64,000 bases of DNA from Planctomycetota bacterium (lineage in GTDB: Bacteria; Planctomycetota; UBA1135; GCA-002686595): NCBI GenBank assembly GCA_009691855.1, contig SIAI01000012.1:1-64000 (forward strand). The letters are read 5' to 3'. Each line of letters begins with the position of its first letter. The stretch's first letter is position 1. Below, one piece after another: positions 9,095 through 16,435 of the stretch. The notes below the pieces were generated by a model, which did not search any database, was not told the origin of the DNA, and saw only the letters and a list, made by a program, of their open reading frames with translations. Both the position numbers and the translations under genes were made by a program.

Positions 9095-9753
9095 CCGGCG
9101 AGCCCTTGTTCCTCGAACAGGACCAGCAGCGCCTCGTGCGCCGCCCAGCGCTCGGCTTCCTTGTGCGTGCGGCCCCAGGCGCCGGGGAAGCGCCGGCCGC
9201 CGATCTCGGCCGCGATCAGGAAGGCCTTGGCGTGCGCGTGGCCGCGCTCGTTCAGCACCACGTAGGCAGGTGGCACGCCGGTCACGAGCTGGCTGTGACG
9301 TTGCAGCAGCTGCTTCTCGTTCGGCGCGCTCTTCAGGCCGTGCACGCGCGCCAGCGGCGCCTCCAGCGTCGTGCGCGCGAAGGCGCGCGCGGCGTCCAGG
9401 CCGGCGTCGAGGTACACGGCGCCCAGCACGGCCTCGTACAGGTTGGCCAGCATCGAGGAGGTCAGGGCGCGGTCGCGCATGCCGGCGCCGACGCGCGCCT
9501 GCTCGGCCAGCTCCATGTCACGCGCCACCGAGGCCAGGACCTTGCGCGAGACGACCCAGGCCTTGAGCTCGGTCATCGCGCCCTCGTCCAGCGACGGCAC
9601 GACCCGATAGAGTTCCTCGGCCACCACCAGGTCCAGCACGGCGTCCCCCAGGAATTCCAGGCGCTCGTTGTCGGTGCTGTTGCCGGTCGAGGCATGGGTC
9701 AGGGCCAGCGCCAGGAGCTGGGGATCGAGGAAGTCGTGGGGCTGCGGGCACAT
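9091..9753 (-). CDS. rnc: ribonuclease III
   Basis: The 220-residue product cleaves double-stranded RNA in rRNA and mRNA processing. The catalytic domain has the signature NERLEFLGDAVLDLVVAEEL (residues about 27-46) and the second acidic site LYEAVLGAVYLDAGLD. A double-stranded RNA-binding domain covers the last 70 residues (NEKQLLQRHSQL through AAHEALLVLFEEQG). I choose the ATG at 9753 (MCPQPHDFLDPQLL). The same frame stays open far upstream, but that part overlaps the divergent ABC transporter gene. It is first in a coupled rnc-mfd-surA operon. The gap to the ABC gene holds a palindrome that could act on both promoters. Confidence 0.95.
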   Translation of the reverse strand: MCPQPHDFLDPQLLALALTHASTGNSTDNERLEFLGDAVLDLVVAEELYRVVPSLDEGAMTELKAWVVSRKVLASVARDMELAEQARVGAGMRDRALTSSMLANLYEAVLGAVYLDAGLDAARAFARTTLEAPLARVHGLKSAPNEKQLLQRHSQLVTGVPPAYVVLNERGHAHAKAFLIAAEIGGRRFPGAWGRTHKEAERWAAHEALLVLFEEQGLAG

Positions 9754-9808
9754 GCAAACGAAGAAGCTCCGGAATCCACGCAGGATCCCCGAGTCCGGTG
9801 ACACGGAT

Positions 9809-9832
9809 TGTATCGGCGACCTCGCCGATACA
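9809..9832. promoter_or_regulatory. perfect 11-bp inverted repeat, putative operator
   Basis: The arms TGTATCGGCGA (9809-9819) and TCGCCGATACA (9822-9832) are perfect inverted repeats separated by CC. The site lies 14 bases before the ATG of the ABC ATPase gene and 55 bases before the divergent rnc start. The symmetry, size and position fit an operator for a dimeric repressor of the TetR or similar type. No regulator gene is adjacent. Because the loop is only 2 nt, an RNA hairpin is less likely than a protein site. Confidence 0.6.
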
Positions 9833-9846
9833 TCCTGCCGCTCCCC

Positions 9847-10722
9847 ATGACCCCTGACGAATCCACCGCGGCCGTGATCGAGGTGCGCGCGCTGGTGCGC
9901 CGCTTCGGCGAGCGCGCCGCCGTCGACGAACTCGACATCGAGCTGCGTGCCGGCGAGTGCCTGGGGCTGCTGGGCCCGAACGGCGCCGGCAAGTCGACCA
10001 CCGTGCGCATCCTCTCCACCCTGCTCGCCCCCAGCAGCGGCAGCGTGCGCGTCCTCGGCCTCGACCCGGTGAAGGACGGCGAGCGCCTGCGCGCGCGCCT
10101 GGGCGTCGTGCCGCAGGAGCTGGCGCTCTACGAGCACCTCAGCGCGCGCGAGAACCTGGAGTTCTTCGCCGGGCTGCAGGGCCTCTCCGGGACGATGCTG
10201 GCCGATGCCGTGCAGCAGGGCCTGGCGCTCAGTGGTCTCGCCGAGCGCGCGCGCGACCGCGTCAAGGGCTTCAGCGGCGGCATGAAGCGGCGCCTGAACA
10301 TCGCCGTGGCGCTGGTGCACTCGCCCGAGCTCGTGTTCCTCGACGAACCCACGGTGGGCATCGACCCGCAGTCGCGCGAGCGCGTCTACGAGATGGTCGA
10401 GTCGCTGCACGCGCGCGGCGTGTCCATGATCTACACGAGTCACCAGCTGGGCGAGGTCGAGCGCCTGTGCGACCGCATCGTGATCCTCGACCGCGGGCGC
10501 AAGGTGGCCGAGGGCACGCTGGCCGAGCTGCAGCGCCATCCGAGCGTGCACCAGCGTGGCGGCGCGAGCCTGCGCTTCGCCGCGGTCGGCGAGGCCCTGC
10601 GCGCGCAACGGCTGCTGCTGCAGCAGAACCTGCACAGCGAGATGCAGGAAGAGGTCCCCGACCTCGAGCGCATCTTCCTCGACCTGACCGGCCGCGCGCT
10701 GCGCGACAGGGAGGACGCGTGA
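9847..10722 (+). CDS. ABC transporter ATP-binding protein (ABC-2 exporter)
   Basis: A 291-residue ATPase. Walker A is GLLGPNGAGKSTTVRIL (about residues 36-52), the Q-loop is GVVPQE, the ABC signature is GFSGGMKRRLNIA, Walker B is LVFLDEPTVGIDP, and the switch His is in YTSHQLGEVE. A C-terminal extension of about 70 residues follows the core, as in drug or polysaccharide exporters of the CcmA/NatA type. I use the ATG at 9847; a TTG at 9808 lies inside the palindrome and is unlikely. The permease start overlaps its stop (GTGA), so the two form a two-gene exporter. The substrate is unknown. Confidence 0.93.
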   Translation: MTPDESTAAVIEVRALVRRFGERAAVDELDIELRAGECLGLLGPNGAGKSTTVRILSTLLAPSSGSVRVLGLDPVKDGERLRARLGVVPQELALYEHLSARENLEFFAGLQGLSGTMLADAVQQGLALSGLAERARDRVKGFSGGMKRRLNIAVALVHSPELVFLDEPTVGIDPQSRERVYEMVESLHARGVSMIYTSHQLGEVERLCDRIVILDRGRKVAEGTLAELQRHPSVHQRGGASLRFAAVGEALRAQRLLLQQNLHSEMQEEVPDLERIFLDLTGRALRDREDA

Positions 10723-12074
10723 AGACCTGGGTGCTGGCGCAGAAGGATCTGCGCGTCTACTTCCGCGATCGCATCGGCGTGCTGCTCGGGTTCGGCCTGC
10801 CGATCGCGCTGTGCACGGTCTTCGCCGGCGCGATGGGCGCGATCGGCGGTGGCGACGGCGTGGGGCGCATCGAGCTCGTGGTCGAGGACGGGGACCGGAG
10901 CGACGCCTCGCGCGAGTTCCTGGCCGAGCTCGCCAAGGCGGACGGCCTGCGCCTCGACGTGCTGGCGAGCGACACGCAGGACACGGCGCGCCAGCGCGTG
11001 GCCGAGGGCAACGCGCCCGCCGCCCTGCGCCTCGGCCCCGGCTTCGGCGCGGCGCTCGCCGCCGGCGACGACCTGCCGCTGACGCTCTATCGCGATCCGG
11101 GCAAGACGATCGAGCAGCAGATCCTGGCCGGCAACCTGATCCCGGCCTTCCTGGGCGCGCTGGGCGAGGGCGCCGGCAAGCGCATGAGCAAGAAGGTGCT
11201 CGACGCGCTCGACTTCCCGCTCGTCGGGCGCGAGCGCGCGCAGACGATCCTCGACCTGTCGTGGTCGAGCATGGAGGGCCTGGTCGGCGAGCTGCGCGCG
11301 AAGGGCGAGCTCGACGAGGACGAGAAGACCGAAGGCGCGTCGGCGGCCGGGGCCGGCACCGAGGCCAAGTCCGACGACGCCGGCTTCGACTTCGCGCAGG
11401 GCGTGGCGCAGATGCTCGGCATCACGATCGAGGACGTGGTCGGCGGCGACCAGCACGCGAAGGAGCAGAAGATCGCGCAGCAGGCGCAGTCGGTGGCCGG
11501 CATGGCGGTGATGATGCTGCTCTTCGGCCTGATCCACTGCGGCGGCACGCTGCTGGAGGAGGCCGACTCGGGCACCCTCGACCGCCTGCGCCTCGCGCCC
11601 GGCGCTTCGAGCGCGATCCTCTCGGGCAAGTTCCTGTTCACCTGGCTGGTGGGCGTGGTCCAGCTCGTGATCCTGTTCGCCTACGGCGGCCTGGTGTTCG
11701 ACGTGCCGATCTTCCGCGCGCCGCTGGCGCTGTTCGTGCTCTCGGCCACGACCGCCGCGGCCGTGACCGGCTTCGGCGTCCTGTTCGCGGTCGTGGCGCG
11801 CTCGCGCAAGCAGCTCGAGGGCCTGTCGACGATCGTGGTGCTGACCATGAGCGCGCTGGGCGGCAGCTGGTGGCCGCTGGCGATCACGCCCGAGTGGTAC
11901 CAGTTCCTCGGCCATTTCACGATCAACGCCTGGGCGATGGACGGCTACCAGGGCTTGTTCTGGTACCAGAAGGATCTGCTCGGGATCCTGCCCGAGATCG
12001 GCGTGCTCGCCGGCATCGCGCTGGGCACCTCGTTCGTCGCCTGGCGCCTGTGGGAGCGGCGCATGCGCGTGTGA
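10719..12074 (+). CDS. ABC-2 type permease
   Basis: A 451-residue membrane subunit starting with GTG at 10719, four bases inside the ATPase gene. One membrane segment lies at about residues 17-38 (IGVLLGFGLPIALCTVFAGA). A large exposed domain of roughly 220 residues follows. Five more segments occupy the C-terminal half, for example MAVMMLLFGLIHCGGTLLEE, FTWLVGVVQLVILFAYGGLV and LFVLSATTAAAVTGFGVLFA. This is the ABC2_membrane_3/YhfQ-like layout of exporters for drugs, lipids or other small substrates. It pairs with the ATPase just upstream. The substrate cannot be read from the sequence. Confidence 0.9.
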   Translation: MKTWVLAQKDLRVYFRDRIGVLLGFGLPIALCTVFAGAMGAIGGGDGVGRIELVVEDGDRSDASREFLAELAKADGLRLDVLASDTQDTARQRVAEGNAPAALRLGPGFGAALAAGDDLPLTLYRDPGKTIEQQILAGNLIPAFLGALGEGAGKRMSKKVLDALDFPLVGRERAQTILDLSWSSMEGLVGELRAKGELDEDEKTEGASAAGAGTEAKSDDAGFDFAQGVAQMLGITIEDVVGGDQHAKEQKIAQQAQSVAGMAVMMLLFGLIHCGGTLLEEADSGTLDRLRLAPGASSAILSGKFLFTWLVGVVQLVILFAYGGLVFDVPIFRAPLALFVLSATTAAAVTGFGVLFAVVARSRKQLEGLSTIVVLTMSALGGSWWPLAITPEWYQFLGHFTINAWAMDGYQGLFWYQKDLLGILPEIGVLAGIALGTSFVAWRLWERRMRV

Positions 12075-12104
12075 GCGACGCGTCGTAGCCCGTCGGGCCC
12101 CGGC

Positions 12105-12110
12105 TATACT
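12105..12110 (+). promoter_or_regulatory. -10-like TATACT upstream of MBOAT gene
   Basis: TATACT is a near-consensus sigma-70 -10 hexamer in an otherwise GC-rich 91-bp gap, 55 bases before the ATG. The position 17 bases upstream reads GTCGTA, so no good -35 is present. The assignment is tentative. Confidence 0.4.
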
Positions 12111-12165
12111 CGGGGCGCGCAGATGAGCCTTCGCCCCGCCCGCTCCACGGACTGACCGCGCGGGC

Positions 12166-13572
12166 ATGCTCTTCAACACGCTCGATTTCGCGCTCTTCCT
12201 GGTGCTGGTGGTGGGGCTGTACCACCTGCTGGCGCACCGCGCGCAGAACGTGCTGCTGCTGCTGGCCAGCTACTGGTTCTACGGCGCGTGGGACTGGCGC
12301 TTCGCGGGCCTGTTGTTCCTCTCGACCACGATCGACTACTGGATCGGGCGCGGGCTGGGCGCGCTGAGCGACGCGCGCCGACGGCGCTGGCTGCTCGGCG
12401 CGAGCGTCGCCGTGAACCTGGGCATCCTCGGCTCCTTCAAGTACTTCGACTTCTTCGTGGGCAGTGCCGCCGCGCTGCTCGCGCGCCTCGGCGTGCACGC
12501 GCCCGACCTCGCCCTGCACGTGGTCCTGCCGGTGGGCGTCTCGTTCTACACCTTCCAGGAGCTGTCCTACACCATCGACGTCTATCGCGGGCAGTTGCAG
12601 CCGGCGCGGCGCTTCGTCGATTTCGCGCTGTTCGTGAGCTTCTTCCCGCAGCTCGTGGCCGGGCCGATCGAGCGCGCCACCGCGCTCCTGCCGCAGATCC
12701 AGGCGCCGCGGCGCGTGACCTGGCAGGGCCTGCGCAGCGGCGCGTGGCTGATCCTGTGGGGCACCTTCAAGAAGGTCTTCGTGGCCGACAACCTGGGCAA
12801 CCTGGTGGACGCCGTGTACGCGCGCGACGCGCACCCGACCGGGCCCGAGGCCTGGCTCGCGGTGTACGCCTTCGCGTTCCAGATCTACGGCGACTTCTCG
12901 GGCTACTCGGACGTCGCGCGCGGCTCGGCGCGGCTGCTGGGTTTCGAGCTCATGCACAACTTCGAGTGGCCGTACTTCGCCACCAGCCTGCGCGACCTGT
13001 GGCGGCGCTGGCACATCAGCCTGACCACCTGGCTGCGCGACTACCTGTACATCCCGCTGGGCGGCAACCGCGTCGGCACGCTCAAGCACTACCGCAACAT
13101 GCTGGTCACGATGCTGCTGTGCGGCCTGTGGCACGGCGCGGCGTGGACCTTCGTCGTGTGGGGTCTCCTGCACGCCGCGGCGCTGATGACGCAGCATGCG
13201 CTGACGCCCTGGACGACGCGCGTGCTGCCGCGCGCGTGGCCGTGGAAGCTCGCCGGCGGCCTGCTGGCGTTCCATCTGTGGTGCCTGTTCTTCGTGCCCT
13301 TCCGCGCCGCGGACATGGGCCAGGCCCTGGACCTGTGGCGCACGCTGTTCAGCGACGGAAACGCGGGCATGGCGCGTGCCTGGCTCGTGCCGCTGCTCGT
13401 CTACGTCGCACCCTTGCTGCTGGTGGAGGCCGTGCAGCGCTGGCGCGGCGACGACGAGCTCGTCCTGCGCCTGCCCGTCCTCCTGCGCGCGTCGGTGTAC
13501 GCGCTCGTGTTCGCCGCCCTCGTGCTGCTGGCCGAAGACCATGCCCGCCCCTTCATCTACTTCCAGTTCTGA
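12166..13572 (+). CDS. MBOAT family O-acyltransferase (AlgI-like)
   Basis: A 468-residue polytopic membrane protein starting MLFNTLDFALFLVLVVGLYH. It shows the AlgI/DltB hallmarks: SYWFYGAWDWRF near residue 36, a PVGVSFYTFQELSYTIDVYR segment (about residues 124-143), FFPQLVAGPIERA, and the catalytic His in LCGLWHGAAWTFVVWG (His about residue 322). AlgI-type proteins move acyl groups across the membrane to acetylate polysaccharides together with an SGNH partner. The next gene overlaps its 3' end by 32 bases and encodes such a partner. The polymer modified is not known. The gene may be transcribed from a TATACT box upstream. Confidence 0.94.
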   Translation: MLFNTLDFALFLVLVVGLYHLLAHRAQNVLLLLASYWFYGAWDWRFAGLLFLSTTIDYWIGRGLGALSDARRRRWLLGASVAVNLGILGSFKYFDFFVGSAAALLARLGVHAPDLALHVVLPVGVSFYTFQELSYTIDVYRGQLQPARRFVDFALFVSFFPQLVAGPIERATALLPQIQAPRRVTWQGLRSGAWLILWGTFKKVFVADNLGNLVDAVYARDAHPTGPEAWLAVYAFAFQIYGDFSGYSDVARGSARLLGFELMHNFEWPYFATSLRDLWRRWHISLTTWLRDYLYIPLGGNRVGTLKHYRNMLVTMLLCGLWHGAAWTFVVWGLLHAAALMTQHALTPWTTRVLPRAWPWKLAGGLLAFHLWCLFFVPFRAADMGQALDLWRTLFSDGNAGMARAWLVPLLVYVAPLLLVEAVQRWRGDDELVLRLPVLLRASVYALVFAALVLLAEDHARPFIYFQF

Positions 13573-14692
13573 GCCCCGGCGCGCGCGCCTGCCGCTCGGC
13601 GGCCTGCTGGCCCTGGGGCTGGTGCTCGCCGCCGATCGGCTCGTGTTCGCGGAGGCCGGGCTGTGGGCGCGCATCGTCGCGCGCCTCGAGCTCGTGCCCA
13701 AGGCGCTGGTGAGGGTGGAGCTCGGCATCGCCCGCGACCGCGTGGACCTCGCGCGGCTCGGGCAAGCCGCGCCCGGCGTGGCGCGCGTGGTGCTGTTCGG
13801 CAACAGCCGCGCGAACGACGGCTTCCAGTTCCGCGAGGTGCCGCCGCAGTTCGAGCTCGCGCGCCTGACGCACGCGCCGCTCTCGCCGCTCGAGTTCCGC
13901 CTGTGCGCGCGCGAGGTCGCGGCGGCGCAGCCGGCGCTCGTGGTGGCGCTGTTCTCCGAGTACGACACGCACCGCCCGCCGCGCATCGTGCCGCGCGCCG
14001 GCTTCGCCGATCTGCGCGCTACCGGCGGCCTGGTGCTCGACGCGGTGGCCGCGCGCGGCGGCTGGGAACCGGCCTTCGCCTTCGAGAAACGGGTGGAGCT
14101 CGAGCGCCTCGGCCTCGCCGTGCTGTTCAACGCCTACCGCTACCGCGACGTCCTCGAGCGCGCCTGGCTGAACGACGCGCTCGGCTTCCGCGCCGACGAC
14201 GCGGGCCGCCTGCCCACGCTGGTCAGCCACGAGCTGGACGAGGCGCCCGCGCGGGCGCCCGAGTTCCAGGCGCTCCGTGCGCGCTTCCGGCGCACGCTTG
14301 GGGACCGCTATCCCGACGCCACGCTGCGGCAGGTGCAGGACATCGGCGTCGGCCCGCACGTCGCCGCCAACGAGGGCCTGATCGAGGCGGCCGTGGCGCA
14401 CCTCCGCGCGCGCGGCTGCGAGGTGCTGATCGTCGAGGGCCCGCTGCACCCGCTCAGCTACGAGCTCTACGATCACGCCACGACGCGCGCCCAGTTCGTG
14501 GAGTTCGCGCGACGCCTGGAGCGCGAGCACGGCGCGCACTTCCTCGCCCTCGAGGACAGCGGCCCCTACGACGAGGGCGATTTCTCCGACCCGCTGCACC
14601 TCGTCGCTCGGCGCGGGCGCGAGCTCGGCGCGCGCGTGCTGCGCGAGGCGGCGGCGATCCTGGACCTGCCGGCGCCGCCACGCGAGCGCTGA
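13541..14692 (+). CDS. SGNH-like membrane-anchored protein, MBOAT partner
   Basis: A 383-residue product. A single N-terminal hydrophobic segment (about residues 17-35, LPLGGLLALGLVLAADRLVF) would anchor it facing the periplasm. The SGNH hydrolase/transferase Ser block is likely VVLFGNSRANDGFQF, and the catalytic Asp-His pair is likely the late DPLHL. This resembles the AlgJ/AlgX/DltD partners of MBOAT proteins, which transfer the acyl group to the polymer. The ATG at 13541 lies inside the MBOAT gene, which suggests coupled translation. The open frame begins earlier, at 13376, but that part is a shadow of MBOAT codons. The partner role is inferred from position and motifs. Confidence 0.78.
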   Translation: MPAPSSTSSSEPRRARLPLGGLLALGLVLAADRLVFAEAGLWARIVARLELVPKALVRVELGIARDRVDLARLGQAAPGVARVVLFGNSRANDGFQFREVPPQFELARLTHAPLSPLEFRLCAREVAAAQPALVVALFSEYDTHRPPRIVPRAGFADLRATGGLVLDAVAARGGWEPAFAFEKRVELERLGLAVLFNAYRYRDVLERAWLNDALGFRADDAGRLPTLVSHELDEAPARAPEFQALRARFRRTLGDRYPDATLRQVQDIGVGPHVAANEGLIEAAVAHLRARGCEVLIVEGPLHPLSYELYDHATTRAQFVEFARRLEREHGAHFLALEDSGPYDEGDFSDPLHLVARRGRELGARVLREAAAILDLPAPPRER

Positions 14693-14721
14693 AACGGCCT
14701 CGCCGGCCCGCGTGCGCCGCG

Positions 14722-14727
14722 TATGAT
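14722..14727 (+). promoter_or_regulatory. -10-like TATGAT just before sulfatase start
   Basis: TATGAT ends nine bases before the sulfatase ATG at 14737. Transcription from it would begin only a few bases upstream of the start codon, giving a nearly leaderless mRNA. No clear -35 is visible. Confidence 0.45.
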
Positions 14728-14736
14728 CGCGCGCCG

Positions 14737-16065
14737 ATGAACTCGCTCCGCAGTCTGTCGCTGGTGCTGGCGCTCGCGGCCGCGGGGGCGCTGGCCGCCG
14801 CGCACGCGGCGCAGCTTGCCGCGAGCGCCGCCCCCGACGTCTTGATCGTGCTGGTCGACGACCTCGGCTGGCCCGAGTTCGAGGACGCCAGCACGCCCGC
14901 GCTCGACAAGCTGGCGGCGGAGGGCGTGACGCTCACGCGCTTCTACGCGATGCCCAACTGCTCGCCCGCGCGTCACGCGCTGTTGCACGGCCGCTGGCCG
15001 CGGCGCACAGGCCTCGGCTCGGTTACGAACAGTTACGCGCCGCCCTCGGCCACGAATCCCACGCCCGCGCCGACGCTGACCTCGCTGCCGAAGCTCCTGC
15101 AGGCGCGCGGCTACCACACGGCGCTGGTGGGCAAGTGGCACCTCGGCCAGGCCGCCGCTGCGCCCGGTGCCGACCCGATGCTGAGCGCGCCGCAGGCGCA
15201 CGGCTTCGAGCACTGGCTGGCGGGCGCGCCGGCGAACCTGAACGCGCGCGACGGCAAGAGCTACAGCGATTGGCTGCGCGTCGACGACGGCGTGGAGCGG
15301 CGCGAGACCGAGTTCGCCACGCGCGCCCAGCGCGACGCGGCCCTGCGCTGGTGGCGCGAGACGCCCAGCCCGAAGTTCCTGCTCGTGTCGCTGTCGGCCG
15401 TGCACCAGCCACTGCAGCAGCCGCCCGACGACCTCTTGCCGCCCGGCGTCGCGCCCGGCACGAAGGCGCGCTCGGTCCTGTCGGCCATGATCTCGAGCGT
15501 GGATTCGGTGACGCGCGAGCTGCGCGCCGCGGTTGACCCGGAGCACACGCTGTTCCTGTTCCTGTCCGATAACGGCACCGCGCCGCAGACCTACGGACCC
15601 GTCGAGAACGCCAAGGGCACGACCTTCGACCGCGGCGTGCGCGTGCCCTTCGTGGCCGTGGGGCCCGGCATCCCGCACGGCCAGCGCTGCAGCGCGCCGA
15701 TCAGCATCGTCGACGTGCTCGGCACGGTGTGCGCGGCGGTCGGGATCCGCGAGTGGCGCGCTGCGGGCGGCGGCGGCGAGGACTCGGTCTCGTTCCTGGG
15801 CGCGTTGCACGAGCCCGCCGGCTGGCGGCCGCCTCGGCCCTGGATCCTGGTCGAGATCTACGACGCCGACAGCGACGACTGCGCGCTGCTGGACGCGAGC
15901 TGGAAGCTGCGCTCGCTCGGCGGCAAGGACCAGTTGTTCGAGCTCGTCGGCGAGCCGCCCGTGGAGCAGCCCGTGTCGCTGCAGGGCACGCTCGACGCGC
16001 GCGCGCAGTCCGGCCTCGCGGCGTTGCGTGCGCTGCGCAGCGCTCTGCCGTCGCGCGGCGGGTGA
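14737..16065 (+). CDS. formylglycine-dependent sulfatase
   Basis: A 442-residue exported enzyme of the alkaline phosphatase superfamily. It has a signal peptide (SLSLVLALAAAGALAAAHA) and the metal-site motif VLIVLVDDLGWPEFEDASTP. The sulfatase modification motif C-S-P-A-R begins at Cys75 and fits CxPxR; this Cys would be oxidised to formylglycine. LVGKWHLGQ and LFLFLSDNGTAPQTYGP are further family motifs. It likely removes sulfate from polysaccharide or a related ester; the substrate is not predictable. A formylglycine-generating enzyme is not encoded in the window. It lies downstream of the acyltransferase pair and upstream of an acetyl-esterase-type gene, suggesting a role in decorated glycan turnover. 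Confidence 0.93.
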   Translation: MNSLRSLSLVLALAAAGALAAAHAAQLAASAAPDVLIVLVDDLGWPEFEDASTPALDKLAAEGVTLTRFYAMPNCSPARHALLHGRWPRRTGLGSVTNSYAPPSATNPTPAPTLTSLPKLLQARGYHTALVGKWHLGQAAAAPGADPMLSAPQAHGFEHWLAGAPANLNARDGKSYSDWLRVDDGVERRETEFATRAQRDAALRWWRETPSPKFLLVSLSAVHQPLQQPPDDLLPPGVAPGTKARSVLSAMISSVDSVTRELRAAVDPEHTLFLFLSDNGTAPQTYGPVENAKGTTFDRGVRVPFVAVGPGIPHGQRCSAPISIVDVLGTVCAAVGIREWRAAGGGGEDSVSFLGALHEPAGWRPPRPWILVEIYDADSDDCALLDASWKLRSLGGKDQLFELVGEPPVEQPVSLQGTLDARAQSGLAALRALRSALPSRGG

Positions 16066-16069
16066 CAGC

Positions 16070-16234
16070 GTGAGCGACGACTACCGGCCGCGCGAGCACG
16101 ATCACCTGGTCGAGCCGCTGTTCGGCGGCTTGCTCGACGGCGCGCGTGCCGCGCCGCCGCGCGGCCGGTTCGCACGGCTCGTGGCCTGGCTGCGGGCGCG
16201 GTTCCAGCGTCGCGGCCCTGGGAGCAAAGGCTAG
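16070..16234 (+). CDS. possible 54-residue hypothetical protein
   Basis: A GTG at 16070, four bases after the sulfatase stop, opens a short frame encoding VSDDYRPREHDHLVEPLFGG followed by a basic Ala/Arg-rich helix (RFARLVAWLRARFQRRG). No family is recognised. The stop codon TAG (16232-16234) is contributed by the CTAG end of the MITE-like element that follows, so the original C-terminus may have been longer. It could be a genuine small protein or a chance frame in GC-rich DNA. Confidence 0.35.
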   Translation: MSDDYRPREHDHLVEPLFGGLLDGARAAPPRGRFARLVAWLRARFQRRGPGSKG

Positions 16235-16421
16235 CAGGCCGTTGAAAAAGTCCCGTCGCGAGGCAAAGCGCTCTTCGCCGGGGCTAGGAACGCAGAGAGA
16301 CGGCGGAAGCGGCCTTCATGGCCGCTGAGCACGGCCGGGATGGATACCGCACGTCGAGCGTGACGGCGCCCAGGCGAAGAGCGCGAAGCCGTAGCAGGGA
16401 CCATTTTCAACGGACTGCTAG
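16231..16421. mobile_element. MITE-like inverted-repeat element 1 (CTAG ends)
   Basis: The 191-bp element is bounded by imperfect terminal inverted repeats. The left end, 16231-16254, begins CTAGCAGGCCGTTGAAAAAG. The right end, 16397-16421, read in reverse begins CTAGCAGTCCGTTGAAAATG. Inside, GGCAAAGCGCTCTTCGCC and GGCGAAGAGCGCGAAGCC form a further inner inverted repeat. It has no transposase or convincing coding sequence. CTAG at both ends could be a target-site duplication or part of the terminal repeat. Its left end supplies a TAG stop; its right end runs into the -10-like TAGACT of the next gene. Confidence 0.7.
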
Positions 16422-16424
16422 ACT
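16419..16424 (+). promoter_or_regulatory. -10-like TAGACT at the MITE right end
   Basis: TAGACT spans the last three bases of element 1 and the next three bases. It ends 11 bases before the ATG of the sialate-type esterase at 16436. If used, the mobile element would have supplied half of the -10 box. No -35 is obvious. Confidence 0.35.
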
Positions 16425-16435
16425 CCCGACACAGC

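Noticed and set aside
9808..9846. TTG at 9808 as the ABC ATPase start
   Set aside because: It lies inside the palindromic operator-like site; the ATG at 9847 fits the family N-terminus.
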